64,000 nt of DNA from an uncultured Selenomonadales bacterium (GCA_900315345.1 OMYP01000007.1:186001-250000); one strand, 5' to 3'; shown: positions 41,798-54,665, numbered from the stretch's first letter. The notes: generated from the letters alone by a model not told the origin. Numbers and translations: made by a program.

Positions 41798-44032
41798 TCA
41801 TGAATTAGTTTTGCCAAAAAAACGTACTCCCAGCATAGTGATGTCATCAGACTGCTCCGCTCCTTCTGCGTGAGCATATACATCTTTTCTCACTTCCGCC
41901 AGAATTTCCTGTACGGAAGCATTGCTGTCGATGCGGTTAAGTGCATCCTGAAGCCGTTGCTCCGTGTAAAGATTATTGTTTTTATCCATGGCTTCGGTCA
42001 CACCGTCCGTATAGAGGTAGATCATATCATTAGGACGCAGGATAAGCCGGTGCACCTGATACGTTGCATCTTCATCCACGCCAAAAACCGTGTACTTCTT
42101 CTTTTGAACCAGGTAGCGGAAACGGCCGTTCTGGCGCACCAATGGCGGGTTGTGTCCGGCGTTCACGTAGACGAGTTCGCCTGTAGTCAGATCAAGCTGG
42201 GCAATAAACACCGTAACGAACATCATGCTTTCGTTATCCCGGCACAGCTCCTGATTGGCCTGCATCATAAGACTGGCAACGTCATCAGTTTGATTTGCCA
42301 TGAGCACCAGATTCTTCAGGGTGGTTTTGGCCCGCATCATGTAGAGGGCCGCCGGCACGCCTTTGCCCGACACGTCGGCAATGGTCACCACCAAATGGTT
42401 TTCATCCGTCATGTAAAAATCATAAAAGTCTCCGCCTACAGCCTTGGCGGCATCCATGTTGGCATAAATCTGGAACTCCTTATGTTCCGTCAGAAAATCC
42501 TGGGGAAGGGCTCCGAGCTGAATGCTTTGGGCAACGGAAAGCTCTGCGGCTACCCGTTCCTTTTCTGCCGTTACCCGGGACAAATTTTCTATGTACGTCT
42601 TCAGGTCGTCCGTCATATTATTGAAGCTGTTCGCCAATTGCTCGATTTCATCGCCTGTCTTGATTGAAAGTTTCCTGTCCAGGTTACCGCCGGCAATCTC
42701 CTGGACCCCATCTGACAGTTCCAGAATCGGTTTGGCAAAACGTCCGCCGAGATTGTACCCCAGTTTGCGGAGCGCCCATACAGATAGGATAATGGCAGCA
42801 ATCATGACAAGGATCAGGCGCGTGATAAAACGATCCATGTCCTCCACATTTTTTTGGGCAATTGCCAGCACATCCTGACGGGCGGTTTCTTTTGTTACAG
42901 TAATGTCCCCAGCGCTAACAGCCACGGCAGAACTCCAACCCACCTCGGGAATAGGGGAAAAGGCGATCAGATAATCCTTTCCATTGATGGAAACGGACCG
43001 GATCCCTTCCTCTTTGGCAATCATCGCCTTCACGGTTTCTGTGAGCCCATCGTTTTTCCCTTCAAGCATGTTCGATTGCCCCATCGTCATATCGGAAAAG
43101 ATATGGGAATCGTCCTTCAGGAAAAGCAACCGCCCCTTACCGTCAACAACGAAAAACGTATCGGCTTCGTAAAGCACTTTTGTCTCTTTATCCGCCTGCG
43201 CCTCCCCATCGTTCATGGCAGACAGATAGAAAGCGATCACTGCCACCCCGCTGAATCTGTTATTCCGGTAATAGGGCGCCGCGCAGCCAAGGCGCATACG
43301 ACCGCTGTACAGATCGCTATATACATCGGTAAACACAAAATTTCCAGCCTCTTTGGCCTTTTTGTACCATGGGCGGGTTCTCGGGTCAAAAGGCAATGGC
43401 CTGCCTTCCGGCGTCAGATGCTTGTCAGACTCCGTATCGGCGGAAATATAAAAGCCCTGTTCATCCCCCAAAGAGACTACCGTCCCTTCACCTGTATACT
43501 GCGACAGGCGGACCATAAAAGGCGACACATTGGCCACCAGCCCGATATCATCTTTCAGCCGGTCGTAGTCGGCATCGGGAGCAAGCTCAAGCTGCGCTGT
43601 GATGATCCCCGCATTTTCCGCCCGGGGGAAATAAATACGATGGGGCGGGTAATCATTGGGATTGTCAAGCATATGGCTTATCCATCCGGACAAAAGAATT
43701 GTGCGGTCTTCCAGCCGTTTGAGCTGCGAGTAAAGTACTTTTGCCCGTTCCCGGGCCAGAAGGGAAATTCGTTTTCGCTCTGCGGATTCTAATTTATCGG
43801 CGGTAATTTCGGCGGCCCGGCCACCCATTTCACTGCCGTCCTCTATGGAATTTTGCCGCGCTGTGAACATTCCCGCCAGAGCGATTACGCTTACTGTAAA
43901 GAAAGATACTATACAGCAGATGAAAATGATCCGCTGTACCTGCGCTCTTATACCGTTACTTTTCTTAAATAAAAATTTTTGTATTCCAAAACGGTCCGGT
44001 GATTTTTCCATGACAAGCTTTGATCCTTCCAT
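41798..44032 (-). CDS. dCache-HAMP-PP2C membrane sensor phosphatase (RsbU/SpoIIE type)
   Basis: The protein has 744 residues. A first membrane helix (about 33-55) is followed by a 350-residue extracytoplasmic dCache sensor (FDPRTRPWYKKAKEAG is typical), a second membrane helix (about 405-425), HAMP (residues 425-480), a short coiled coil and the PP2C domain. Phosphatase motifs are AKAVGGDFYDFY, TIADVSGKGVPAALYM, LYTDGVTEA and SDDITMLGVR, giving the metal-binding Asp set. Such proteins dephosphorylate anti-sigma antagonists in partner-switching. No STAS or RsbW partner is in the window. A TTGACA 150 bp upstream may be its promoter. Confidence 0.92.
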   Translation of the reverse strand: MEGSKLVMEKSPDRFGIQKFLFKKSNGIRAQVQRIIFICCIVSFFTVSVIALAGMFTARQNSIEDGSEMGGRAAEITADKLESAERKRISLLARERAKVLYSQLKRLEDRTILLSGWISHMLDNPNDYPPHRIYFPRAENAGIITAQLELAPDADYDRLKDDIGLVANVSPFMVRLSQYTGEGTVVSLGDEQGFYISADTESDKHLTPEGRPLPFDPRTRPWYKKAKEAGNFVFTDVYSDLYSGRMRLGCAAPYYRNNRFSGVAVIAFYLSAMNDGEAQADKETKVLYEADTFFVVDGKGRLLFLKDDSHIFSDMTMGQSNMLEGKNDGLTETVKAMIAKEEGIRSVSINGKDYLIAFSPIPEVGWSSAVAVSAGDITVTKETARQDVLAIAQKNVEDMDRFITRLILVMIAAIILSVWALRKLGYNLGGRFAKPILELSDGVQEIAGGNLDRKLSIKTGDEIEQLANSFNNMTDDLKTYIENLSRVTAEKERVAAELSVAQSIQLGALPQDFLTEHKEFQIYANMDAAKAVGGDFYDFYMTDENHLVVTIADVSGKGVPAALYMMRAKTTLKNLVLMANQTDDVASLMMQANQELCRDNESMMFVTVFIAQLDLTTGELVYVNAGHNPPLVRQNGRFRYLVQKKKYTVFGVDEDATYQVHRLILRPNDMIYLYTDGVTEAMDKNNNLYTEQRLQDALNRIDSNASVQEILAEVRKDVYAHAEGAEQSDDITMLGVRFFGKTNS

Positions 44033-44220
44033 TCATCCTCAATAAACTTTATGCAGAATTTTTTATGGCAGGAGCAGCTCCATAAAAGGTAGATTTGTTC
44101 ATCCGAAATTAAGCTGCTTAATGATTTATTATATCATTCTATATAACGTGATTCAAAATTTTTTATCCAATCTTGGCTACGTTGTCAAAACTACATGTCC
44201 ATATTTAATTTTTTCCCATC

Positions 44221-44251
44221 AAAAAAAACTGCTGGCAAAATCTGCCAGCAG
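44221..44251 (-). terminator. Terminator of gatCAB
   Basis: Minus-strand CTGCTGGCA-gattt-TGCCAGCAG followed by T8, 23 bp after the gatB stop. The 44033-44220 gap holds only promoter-like sequence for the PP2C gene and a small dyad at 44062-44086 (TTTATGG...CCATAAA). Confidence 0.88.
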
Positions 44252-44273
44252 CTTCATTAATGTTCGATAAATC

Positions 44274-45719
44274 TTATTGTAATTTTTCCATCAGCATCTT
44301 GTTGACCATGCCAGGGTTTGCCTTCCCTTTGGTAGCCTTCATGATCTGGCCTACCAGGAAGCCGATGGCTTTCTTTTTGCCGGCCTTAAAGTCTGCAACA
44401 GACTGGGGATTGGCTGCAATCACTTCGTCTACCAGTTTGCCCAGTTCACCGGCATCGCTGACCTGCTCCAGACCCAGTTTCTTCACCAGAGCCTGAGGCG
44501 CTTCGTTTTCTTTCAGCATTTCCGCAAAGACCTGTTTGGCCAGTTTGCTGGACAGCACGCCTTTGTCAATGAGGTTTACCAGTTCTCCCAGATGGTCCGG
44601 CGTAATCTTGAATTCCGGATCGTCGATTTCGATACCTTCCGCATTCAGGTAGCCGGCTACATCCCCGATGAGCCAGTTGGACAAGGCTTTCAGATTTGTT
44701 GTTGCTTTCGTGCCTGCGTCAAAATAATCCGCCACCTTCTTGCTGGCCACAATGATATCCGCATTGTCTTCCGGCACTTCTTCCGCCAACAGGCGTTCCT
44801 TGCGGGCAGAGGGCAGTTCCGGCAGAGTAGCCTTGATCTCATCGATCCAGGCCTGGTCCAGATTCACCGGAACCAGGTCCGGTTCCGGGAAGTAACGGTA
44901 GTCGTGGGCTTCTTCCTTGGAACGCATGGACAGGGTCACCCCGTTAGCGTCGTCCCAGGTACGGGTCTCCTGTACAACATGGCCGCCGTCTTCTACGATT
45001 TCGATCTGGCGTTCCACTTCGTATTCGATGGCCCGTTCCAGGGCACGGAAAGAGTTCAGATTTTTGATTTCCGCCCGGGTACCGAATTCCGTAGCCCCTT
45101 CCGGCATGACGGAAATATTGGCGTCGCAGCGGAGACTGCCTTCCTGCATCTTGCAGTCGCAGACATCAGTGTATTCCAGGATGGCTTTCAGCTGTTCCAT
45201 GTAGGCTCGGGCTTCCGCCGCGCTGCGCATATCCGGTTCGGATACGATTTCGATCAGGGGCACGCCTGCACGGTTATAGTCAACGGCAGAAGAATCGGAA
45301 GTACTGATGGTCAGGCCGCTGTGCACCAGCTTGCCGGCATCTTCTTCCATATGGATACGGGTAATACCGATGCGCTTTTTCTCGCCGTTCACCCGGATGT
45401 CGATATGTCCTCCCAGACAGATAGGCTCATCCCACTGGGAAATCTGGTAGTTCTTTGCCAGATCCGGGTAGAAATAATTCTTGCGGTCCATTTTATTGAA
45501 TTTCTGGATATCGCAGTTTAAGGCCAGACCGGCGCGAATGGCAAATTCCACCACCCGTTTGTTCAGCACAGGCAGTGCGCCGGGCATGCCCAGACACACC
45601 GGGCACACATGGGTGTTGGGTTCTGCGCCGAATTCCGTGGAGCAGGAGCAGAACGCCTTGGTTTTTGTTTTTAATTCGGCATGTACTTCCAGACCGATGA
45701 CAGTAATATAATTTTTCAT
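44274..45719 (-). CDS. gatB: Asp/Glu-tRNA amidotransferase subunit B
   Basis: The protein has 481 residues, the full family length. The N-terminal cradle domain begins with [19 protein letters not shown] and has zinc-type cysteines (CSC, CPVCLG). [18 protein letters not shown] and HMEEDAGKL are signature segments. The C-terminal YqeY-like helices end in [16 protein letters not shown]. GatB phosphorylates the Glu or Asp of mischarged tRNA. The ATG overlaps the gatA stop by one base (TAATG), so translation is coupled. Confidence 0.97.
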   Translation of the reverse strand: MKNYITVIGLEVHAELKTKTKAFCSCSTEFGAEPNTHVCPVCLGMPGALPVLNKRVVEFAIRAGLALNCDIQKFNKMDRKNYFYPDLAKNYQISQWDEPICLGGHIDIRVNGEKKRIGITRIHMEEDAGKLVHSGLTISTSDSSAVDYNRAGVPLIEIVSEPDMRSAAEARAYMEQLKAILEYTDVCDCKMQEGSLRCDANISVMPEGATEFGTRAEIKNLNSFRALERAIEYEVERQIEIVEDGGHVVQETRTWDDANGVTLSMRSKEEAHDYRYFPEPDLVPVNLDQAWIDEIKATLPELPSARKERLLAEEVPEDNADIIVASKKVADYFDAGTKATTNLKALSNWLIGDVAGYLNAEGIEIDDPEFKITPDHLGELVNLIDKGVLSSKLAKQVFAEMLKENEAPQALVKKLGLEQVSDAGELGKLVDEVIAANPQSVADFKAGKKKAIGFLVGQIMKATKGKANPGMVNKMLMEKLQ

Positions 45720-47185
45720 TATTTGTTACCTCCCAAAGGCGCTACCGCTTTGTGAAACTCTGTAGCCTGTTCAAAGGTGTAGGCTGCCCGCAGCAGGGTC
45801 TCTTCATCCAGGGCTTTGCCGATGAGCTGCAGGCCCACGGGCATGCCGTCCGCAAACCCGCAGGGAATGGAAATGCCGGGCAGGCCTGCCATGTTGACAG
45901 GAATTGTGGTAACGTCCAGCATGTAAATGGCCAGAGGATCCATCTTGCCGTCCAGCGGATAGGCCACTACCGGCGAGGTAGGAGTCAGCAGCACGTCTAC
46001 ATTTTTGAACACTTCGTCAAAATCGCGGCGGATCAGGGTACGGACCTGCATTGCCTTTTTGTAATAGGCATCATAATAACCGGAGCTTAACACATAGGTG
46101 CCCAGCATGATACGGCGTTTTACTTCGCTGCCGAAGCCTTCGGTACGGCTCAGCTTGGTCATTTCCGGCGCGCTCTTGGCGTCTTTGTTGCGGTAACCGT
46201 AGCGCACGCCGTCATAACGGGCCAGGTTGGCGGAAGCTTCCGCCGGGGCAATGATGTAGTAAGTAATAACCGCATATTCCGTATGGGGCAGGGAAACTTC
46301 TACCACTTCCGCTCCTAACTCTTTGTATTTTTCTACAGCCAGCATGATCTGTGCTTTTACTTTGGGATCGATGCCTTCGCCAAAATATTCTTTCGGCAGG
46401 CCGATGCGCAGGCCTTTTACATCCTGACGGAGGGCCTTCGTAAAGTCAGGCACGTCCACCGGCAGGGAGGTGGAATCGTGAGCGTCCACGCCGCAGATGG
46501 TGTTCAGCACGATAGCAGCGTCGGTCACGTCACGGGTAATAGGCCCGATCTGGTCCAGAGAAGACGCGAATGCCACGCAGCCGTAACGGGACACACGGCC
46601 GTAAGTAGGTTTGATACCTACCACGCCGTTAAAGGACGCAGGCTGGCGGATAGATCCGCCTGTATCGGAGCCCAGGGACCAGATGGCTTCGCCGGCTGCG
46701 ATAGCCGCCGCGCTGCCGCCGGAAGAACCGCCGGGAACGCAGTCCAGATTCCATGCATTATGAGTCTTCTTCATATATGAAGTTTCCGTGGTGGAACCCA
46801 TGGCAAATTCATCCATGTTGGTTTTTCCAAGGAAAATGGTTTCATCTTTCCGAAGGTTTGCGATTACATGAGCGTCGTAAACCGGAATGAAATTGTCAAG
46901 AATGTGGGAGGAGCAGGTCGTACGCAGGCCTTTGGTGCTGATGTTGTCTTTAATGGCGCCCGGAATACCGGCCAGGGGTTTTACCGTTTCCCCGGCGGCA
47001 ATCATAGCGTCAACTTTTGCAGCCTGGGCCAGTGCGTTTTCTTTATCCAGCGTCACATAGGCGCCGATCTTCTCTTCCACTTCGTCAATGCGGTCATATA
47101 CCGCTTTCGTCAGCTCAACGGAGCTGATCTGTTTATTCTGCAGTTGTTCATGCAGTTCATGAACGGTGCTCTCGTATAACTTCAC
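45719..47185 (-). CDS. gatA: Asp/Glu-tRNA amidotransferase subunit A
   Basis: The protein has 488 residues. The amidase signature with the Ser-cisSer-Lys triad is visible: AIKDNIS (Lys), [19 protein letters not shown] (the two Ser) and [14 protein letters not shown]. It releases ammonia from glutamine for transamidation by GatB. It lies 11 bp after gatC and overlaps gatB. With tRNA-Gln at 9728 it indicates the indirect Gln-tRNA route. Confidence 0.97.
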   Translation of the reverse strand: MKLYESTVHELHEQLQNKQISSVELTKAVYDRIDEVEEKIGAYVTLDKENALAQAAKVDAMIAAGETVKPLAGIPGAIKDNISTKGLRTTCSSHILDNFIPVYDAHVIANLRKDETIFLGKTNMDEFAMGSTTETSYMKKTHNAWNLDCVPGGSSGGSAAAIAAGEAIWSLGSDTGGSIRQPASFNGVVGIKPTYGRVSRYGCVAFASSLDQIGPITRDVTDAAIVLNTICGVDAHDSTSLPVDVPDFTKALRQDVKGLRIGLPKEYFGEGIDPKVKAQIMLAVEKYKELGAEVVEVSLPHTEYAVITYYIIAPAEASANLARYDGVRYGYRNKDAKSAPEMTKLSRTEGFGSEVKRRIMLGTYVLSSGYYDAYYKKAMQVRTLIRRDFDEVFKNVDVLLTPTSPVVAYPLDGKMDPLAIYMLDVTTIPVNMAGLPGISIPCGFADGMPVGLQLIGKALDEETLLRAAYTFEQATEFHKAVAPLGGNK

Positions 47186-47196
47186 AGTTCTTCCTC

Positions 47197-47484
47197 CTAT
47201 TCAATCACACGCGGAACCTTGAACCCGTCGTTGTGTACGGCCGGCGCGTTTGCCAGCGCTTCTTCATGGGTCACGCCAGTCTGGGGCACGTCTTCCCGCA
47301 GCACGTTGTACAGGGGCAGAATGCTGAAGGTGGGTTCAATACCGGTGGTATCAACTTTTTCCAGAATATCCGCATAGTTCAGAATCTGGTTGAACTGTTC
47401 CGTGAACTTGGGCATTTCCGATTCGGAAATTTCCAGCCGGGAAAGAGAAGCGATGTATTTTACATCTTTTTCCGTTACTTTCAT
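47197..47484 (-). CDS. gatC: Asp/Glu-tRNA amidotransferase subunit C
   Basis: The protein has 95 residues and spans the family pattern: [42 protein letters not shown], then [20 protein letters not shown] and a C-terminal FKVPRVIE. GatC stabilises the GatA-GatB complex. It is the first gene of gatCAB, with AGGATGG before the ATG. Confidence 0.96.
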   Translation of the reverse strand: MKVTEKDVKYIASLSRLEISESEMPKFTEQFNQILNYADILEKVDTTGIEPTFSILPLYNVLREDVPQTGVTHEEALANAPAVHNDGFKVPRVIE

Positions 47485-47594
47485 GTTTTCACCATCCTAA
47501 ATATCATTAAGCTTCCAAATTAAAAAACATACATGTTATTATATCACAATTACATATAAGAGGAAAGAAAAGTCTTCCATTTCACCGTTTTATT

Positions 47595-47630
47595 TGAAGG
47601 AAACACTGATTAAATGAGTTTGTGCGCTGC
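47595..47630. repeat. Half copy of the family-2 repeat
   Basis: GAAGGAAACACTGATTAAAT followed by GAGTTTGTGCG is identical to the left half of 15559-15610; the right arm is missing. It follows the ligA stop. Confidence 0.6.
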
Positions 47631-47643
47631 AATCTCACATTTT

Positions 47644-49869
<2,226 letters not shown>

Positions 49870-49929
49870 TTAAATTTTTACAGCAAATCCTTGGCTGTAC
49901 TATTTCTGAATTATTATTTTTACAGGGCC

Positions 49930-52422
49930 TTACAGTTTTTTCAGCATGGCATATTTAGTCAGTAAGCTGCGGATGCCCGCGCCTGCAAAGGCAACTTTTA
50001 CTTCCTGTCCGTCCGGGGAATTTTTCACACTGACCACCGTGCCTTCCCCCCATTTTTTATGGCTGACCCGGTCGCCGATGGCAAAATCCGTAGCAGCCCC
50101 CGCCGGTTTTTCCGGCACGAAATCCGTATGGATTTTGCTGAACAAGCCGTGGGTCTTTTTGCTTTCTTCTTTAAATTTTTCACTGAGAGAAGCGCTGACG
50201 CGGCTTTCAGGAACAAACCGTTTCCCATGGCCCCCGCCGATGACAGGACCATCTTCGTCATCAAAACCGTTGTAACCTCTGCGGCTATCGGAAGAACCAT
50301 AATTTCCGTCGCGATATCCGCTCTGCCCGTAATTTCCTTTCCCGCGAATCGGGTTACCCTCTCCATAACCGTTTCCAAAACCGGAGGAACCGTACCCGCT
50401 GCTGTAACCCCGTTGCCCATAGCCACTGCTGCCATACCCGCCGCGGTTTTTATATCCTTCCGTATTGCGATATCCGGTATTGGTCAACGCAGGGCGATGG
50501 TATTCATGCACCAGTTTCTGAGGAATTTCTTCCAGAAAACGTGAAGGGGTGGAATAGTTGGTGCGTCCGTAAATGGTCCGCTCCTTTGCCCCGGTGAGAT
50601 ATAAAATCTGTTTTGCCCGGGTAATACCCACATAACACAGGCGCCGTTCCTCTTCCATCTGCTCGTCGTCCATCAGGCTCCGGGCGTGGGGGAACAGACC
50701 TTCTTCCATGCCGGCCAGGAACACCACCGGGAACTCCAGTCCTTTTGCCGAATGTAAAGTCATCAGTGTAAATTTGTCATTGTCCAGCTTGGCATCGTCA
50801 ATATCAGACACCAACGCTACGTGTTCCAGAAAATGGGCCAGCGTTTTTTCTTCGCTTTCATCCTTCAGGAAATCCTGGGCCACGCTGATCAGTTCCCGTA
50901 AATTTTCCGCACGGCTTTCCGACTGGGGTGTCTGCTCTGCCTGCAGCTCTTCCATATAACCGGTTTTGTTCATCACGTCTTCGATCAGCTGTTCCACGGG
51001 AACCGAATCCACTTCCCCCATGAGTTCAAACAGGACGGATCCCATCTCCTCCAGCTTTGCGATAAAGCGGGGGCTTAAACCGGGAACAGCTGCAGCATTG
51101 GTGATTACTTCAAACAAGGATATATTCTGCCCGTTGGCATAGTCCTGCAGTTTATTGACGGTAGCCTGCCCGATGCCCCGCTTGGGTACGTTGATGATCC
51201 GTAGCAGGCTGATTGCATCGTAGGGATTATACAGCACCTTCAGGTAGGCCATCACGTCCCGGATCTCTTTCCGGTCGTAAAACTTAATGCCCCCGACCAT
51301 ACTGTAGCTGATACCGCTTTTGATCAGCATTTCCTCAAAAACCCGGGACTGGGTATTGGTCCGGTACAGCACCGCCATATCCCCGTAGGTAAATTTCCCG
51401 GCGCGGATCAGCTGCTGGGCCTGTTCCACCACAAAGCGGGCCTCGTCCCGCTCATCCACGGCATTGTAATAAGTAATCGCCGGGCCCACCGGGTTTTGTG
51501 TCCAGAGCTTTTTCGGCTTCCGGCCCGTATTATTTTCAATGACCGCATTGGCCGCATCCAGAATGACGGAAGTAGAGCGGTAATTTTGCTCCAGCTTCAA
51601 CAGGGTGGCCTTAGGATAATCTGTTTCAAAGTCCAGAATGTTACGGATATCCGCACCGCGCCAGCCGTAAATGCTTTGGTCCGCATCCCCTACCACGCAC
51701 AGGTTCCCTTCATCCCCGGCAAGGTATCGGGTCAGCAGGTACTGGGTACGGTTGGTATCCTGGTATTCGTCGATCATGATATAGCTGAAACGCTGCCGGT
51801 ATTTTTCACGTACTTCCGGACATTCCGCCAGAATCTTTACCGTCAGCATCAGCAGGTCGTCAAAGTCCATGGCGTTGTTGGCCAGCAGCCGCTTTTCATA
51901 AATTTCGTAGACTTCGGCCGCCTTCTGTTCAAAAAAATCCCCCGCCAGCTGAGAAAACGCAGCAGCGGTCTGCATCTGGTTCTTGGCATTGGAAATGGCG
52001 TTCTGCAGCGATGCGGGAGGATACCGCTTTTCATCCAGATTCATTTCTTTCAGAATCGATTTTATTAGATTTTTCTGGTCCGCCGCATCGTAAATGGCAA
52101 AATTGCTTTTATGGGTTCCCAGCACTTCGATCTCCCTGCGCAAAAAACGGGCGCAGAAAGCATGGAAGGTAAACAGCCATACATCTTTAGCCGCCGGTCC
52201 TACCATAGCATCCACACGGGAACGCATCTCTTTTGCCGCTTTATTGGTGAAAGTGATCGCCAGAATTTTGTAGGGCGGCACTCCCAGCTCCAGCAAGTGT
52301 GCAATACGGCAGGTCAGCACTTTGGTCTTGCCGCTGCCGGCCCCTGCCAGAATCAGCATGGCGCCGTTAATATTTTCAACCGCAGCTTTTTGCTGCGGAT
52401 TCAGGTTTGCAATACTGTCCAT
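49930..52422 (-). CDS. pcrA: UvrD/PcrA-type DNA helicase with a Gly/Ser/Tyr-rich linker
   Basis: The start at 52422 (MDSIANLNPQQKAAV) is chosen for CGGAGGAACC just upstream; it gives 830 residues. Superfamily 1A motifs are Walker A AGAGSGKT, the Q-motif LNPQQKAAV, DEYQDTNRTQY, DADQSIYGWRGAD, TLHSAKGLEFPVVF and YVGITRAK. Residues about 649-722 form a low-complexity tract of [G/S]Y[G/S] units. The end (GDRVSHKKWGEGTVVSV) is the RNA-polymerase-binding Tudor-like domain of PcrA. It acts in nucleotide-excision repair and in removing stalled complexes. ligA follows by 60 bp, the usual pcrA-ligA pairing. Confidence 0.96.
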   Translation of the reverse strand: MDSIANLNPQQKAAVENINGAMLILAGAGSGKTKVLTCRIAHLLELGVPPYKILAITFTNKAAKEMRSRVDAMVGPAAKDVWLFTFHAFCARFLRREIEVLGTHKSNFAIYDAADQKNLIKSILKEMNLDEKRYPPASLQNAISNAKNQMQTAAAFSQLAGDFFEQKAAEVYEIYEKRLLANNAMDFDDLLMLTVKILAECPEVREKYRQRFSYIMIDEYQDTNRTQYLLTRYLAGDEGNLCVVGDADQSIYGWRGADIRNILDFETDYPKATLLKLEQNYRSTSVILDAANAVIENNTGRKPKKLWTQNPVGPAITYYNAVDERDEARFVVEQAQQLIRAGKFTYGDMAVLYRTNTQSRVFEEMLIKSGISYSMVGGIKFYDRKEIRDVMAYLKVLYNPYDAISLLRIINVPKRGIGQATVNKLQDYANGQNISLFEVITNAAAVPGLSPRFIAKLEEMGSVLFELMGEVDSVPVEQLIEDVMNKTGYMEELQAEQTPQSESRAENLRELISVAQDFLKDESEEKTLAHFLEHVALVSDIDDAKLDNDKFTLMTLHSAKGLEFPVVFLAGMEEGLFPHARSLMDDEQMEEERRLCYVGITRAKQILYLTGAKERTIYGRTNYSTPSRFLEEIPQKLVHEYHRPALTNTGYRNTEGYKNRGGYGSSGYGQRGYSSGYGSSGFGNGYGEGNPIRGKGNYGQSGYRDGNYGSSDSRRGYNGFDDEDGPVIGGGHGKRFVPESRVSASLSEKFKEESKKTHGLFSKIHTDFVPEKPAGAATDFAIGDRVSHKKWGEGTVVSVKNSPDGQEVKVAFAGAGIRSLLTKYAMLKKL

Positions 52423-52736
52423 TGGTTCCTCCGAGATTTCAGGAAAGCTTTGATCTGTCATTGTTTCAACAGCCTTTGGAATAATTTTTCCTTAACTTTT
52501 TTATTTTACCATAAAGCGTTCCATTGACAAAGAATTATTACTGTGAATTTTGAATGAAAAAAAGGGCCGGACAATGCAAATTTTCAGCGTCATCAGAAAC
52601 TGCCAAATATAAAATGCGCCCCGGTTGCAAAATGTGCAGCAGGGGCGCGTAATGTTTATGCGTATTCAGGGAACAGCATTTTGATCACAAGTCAAATCCG
52701 TTATTTACTTTGTCTGAAGAAAAGCTACTGCAGGAA

Positions 52737-54299
52737 TTATCTCCGCATCTTTTTAACGGTTTCTTCCATCTTGTTCATCTTCTTTTCCAGATTTTCAACT
52801 TTCTTCTGGGTCTTTTCAACCTTTTCTTCAATGGCTACGGTCATATCCCGCAGTTCTGCAACTTCGCTTTTTGTCGCATGCTGCACGCCCCGACCGGCTT
52901 TTTCCGCTTCCAGGATGGGCTGGTAGCGTTCCGTTTCCTGTTTGATCACATCCGCCAGGATCAGCAGGGAGATCAGGTTCGGGATCGCCATCAGGGCGTT
53001 AAAGATATCGGCAAGGTTCCAGACCAGTTCCAATGCCTGAGTGGCGCCGATATAGGTAATGAGGCAGAATACTACACGGTAAACTACATTGAACTTCGCG
53101 CTTCCGAACAGGTACTCAAAGCATTTTTCACCCTGATATTCCCAGCCTAAAATAGTAGAATAGGCAAACAGGACGATGCCGATGGATACAATGTATTTGC
53201 CGACCGGGCCTACAAACTTTTCAAAGGCTGCAATGGTCAGGCTCAGGCCGGACAGAGCCACGCCTTTTTCATCCACAGTGCCCAGCATACCGGAAGAAGC
53301 GATGACCAGACCGGTGATGGAGCAGATGACGATCGTATCAAAGAAAGTACCGGTAGAGTTAATATAACCCTGGCGAACCGGATCGTCCGTATGGGCAGAT
53401 GCCGCAACGATAGCCGCGGAACCTAAACCGGCTTCATTGGAGAAACAGCCGCGGGCAACGCCGAAACGCATCGCGTTCATTACACTGACCGTAATAGCAC
53501 CCAGCACGCCGCCGCCTACTGCCTGGGGATTGAAAGCCATCATAAAGATCATGTACAGTCCGTGGGGAATTTCACTTGCATTCGCCAAAATGCCTGCCAG
53601 GCCGCAAACTACATAGAACACGGCCATAACCGGAACGACTACGGCAGCTACTTTGGAAATAGACTGGATGCCACCCAGAATAATGATCATGCACAGGATG
53701 ACCAGGGCCGCGCCGGTTGCCGCCACGGGAACCGCAAAGGTTTTTTCCAGCGCTGTGGAAATGGAGTTTGCCTGTGTCATATTACCGATACCGAAAGACG
53801 CCAGCACCGTAAACAGCGCAAACAGGAAACCTAAAATCGCGCCCAGTTGTTTATTGGAGAACCCGTTCTTCATGGTGAACATGGGTCCACCCTTCATTTC
53901 ACCTTTTTCGTTGACCTCGCGGTATTTGCTGGCCAGCATACATTCCGCATACTTGGTAGTAATACCGAAGGCTGCGGAAAGCCACATCCAGACCAGGGCG
54001 CCGGGGCCGCCTGCAAACATGGCCGTAGCCACGCCGACGATATTGCCGGTACCAATTGTGGCCGAAAGAGCTGTCATCAGCGCATTAAAGGAAGAAACGT
54101 CACCTTCACCGCCGGCCTTTTTCTGCCTGGCATCCTTGCCGATTACGCTCTTGATTGAATAGGGCAGGTTCCGCCAGGTGCGGAAATTCAACTTAAATGT
54201 CAAGAAAACACCAGTACCTACCAGCAGCACCAGCATTACGGGCCCCCACACAAAACTGTCAATTTCATTGACAATTGCATTGATCTGTTGCATATCCAT
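52737..54299 (-). CDS. agcS: Sodium:alanine/glycine symporter (AGCS family) with C-terminal coiled coil
   Basis: The protein has 520 residues and about 11 membrane segments. Family segments are GTGNIVGVATAMFAGGPGALVWMW, ATKYAE-like TTKYAECMLASKYRE and GVARGCFSNEAGLGSAAIVAASAHTD. The last 60 residues are cytoplasmic and form a heptad coiled coil (MTVAIEEKVEKTQKKVENLE and onward), longer than is usual in the family. A tandem glycine riboswitch with a terminator lies upstream, which fixes the substrate link to glycine. AAGGA precedes the ATG. Confidence 0.95.
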   Translation of the reverse strand: MDMQQINAIVNEIDSFVWGPVMLVLLVGTGVFLTFKLNFRTWRNLPYSIKSVIGKDARQKKAGGEGDVSSFNALMTALSATIGTGNIVGVATAMFAGGPGALVWMWLSAAFGITTKYAECMLASKYREVNEKGEMKGGPMFTMKNGFSNKQLGAILGFLFALFTVLASFGIGNMTQANSISTALEKTFAVPVAATGAALVILCMIIILGGIQSISKVAAVVVPVMAVFYVVCGLAGILANASEIPHGLYMIFMMAFNPQAVGGGVLGAITVSVMNAMRFGVARGCFSNEAGLGSAAIVAASAHTDDPVRQGYINSTGTFFDTIVICSITGLVIASSGMLGTVDEKGVALSGLSLTIAAFEKFVGPVGKYIVSIGIVLFAYSTILGWEYQGEKCFEYLFGSAKFNVVYRVVFCLITYIGATQALELVWNLADIFNALMAIPNLISLLILADVIKQETERYQPILEAEKAGRGVQHATKSEVAELRDMTVAIEEKVEKTQKKVENLEKKMNKMEETVKKMRR

Positions 54300-54351
54300 A
54301 ATTTTTTCCTTCTTCCCTCATTTATTTTCGGTATACCCACCAAATATTTTG

Positions 54352-54425
54352 GAAACGCTGATTTTTACCTGAAGGCTTGCTGCTACTTCCACAAGTTTCA
54401 ACAAACCAGCGTTCCCATTAAGCAA
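54352..54425. repeat. Diverged family-2-like inverted repeat in the agcS leader
   Basis: GGAAACGCTGATTTTTA and AACAAACCAGCGTTCCC face each other around about 40 bases. It lies between the riboswitch terminator and agcS. The rest of 54300-54624 has a GC-rich dyad (CATCCG/CGGATG near 54436-54455) and no gene. Confidence 0.45.
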
Positions 54426-54624
54426 CCGTAGACTCATCCGCCCGCGCCATCGGATGAAATCGCGCGGAGCATTTCAGCCTGCGCTTCCTTAAGCAGATTT
54501 ATACGTTGCAAACCGGCAACTTTTATCAAATCATCCACTGTCACCCCACACTATTGGCCCCATCAACCAATACCTCCCTGTATCAAAACGTTTTCGAAAA
54601 ACCAGCATCCCCTCAGACTGCTAA

Positions 54625-54665
54625 TAAAAAACCGGCCTTGGGGAACTCATTCCCTGCAGGCCGGC
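54625..54665 (-). terminator. Terminator downstream of the glycine riboswitch
   Basis: Minus-strand CCGGCCTGCAGGGA-atga-GTTCCCCAAGGCCGG followed by T6. It lies about 55 nt after the second aptamer and is probably the expression platform. Confidence 0.85.
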
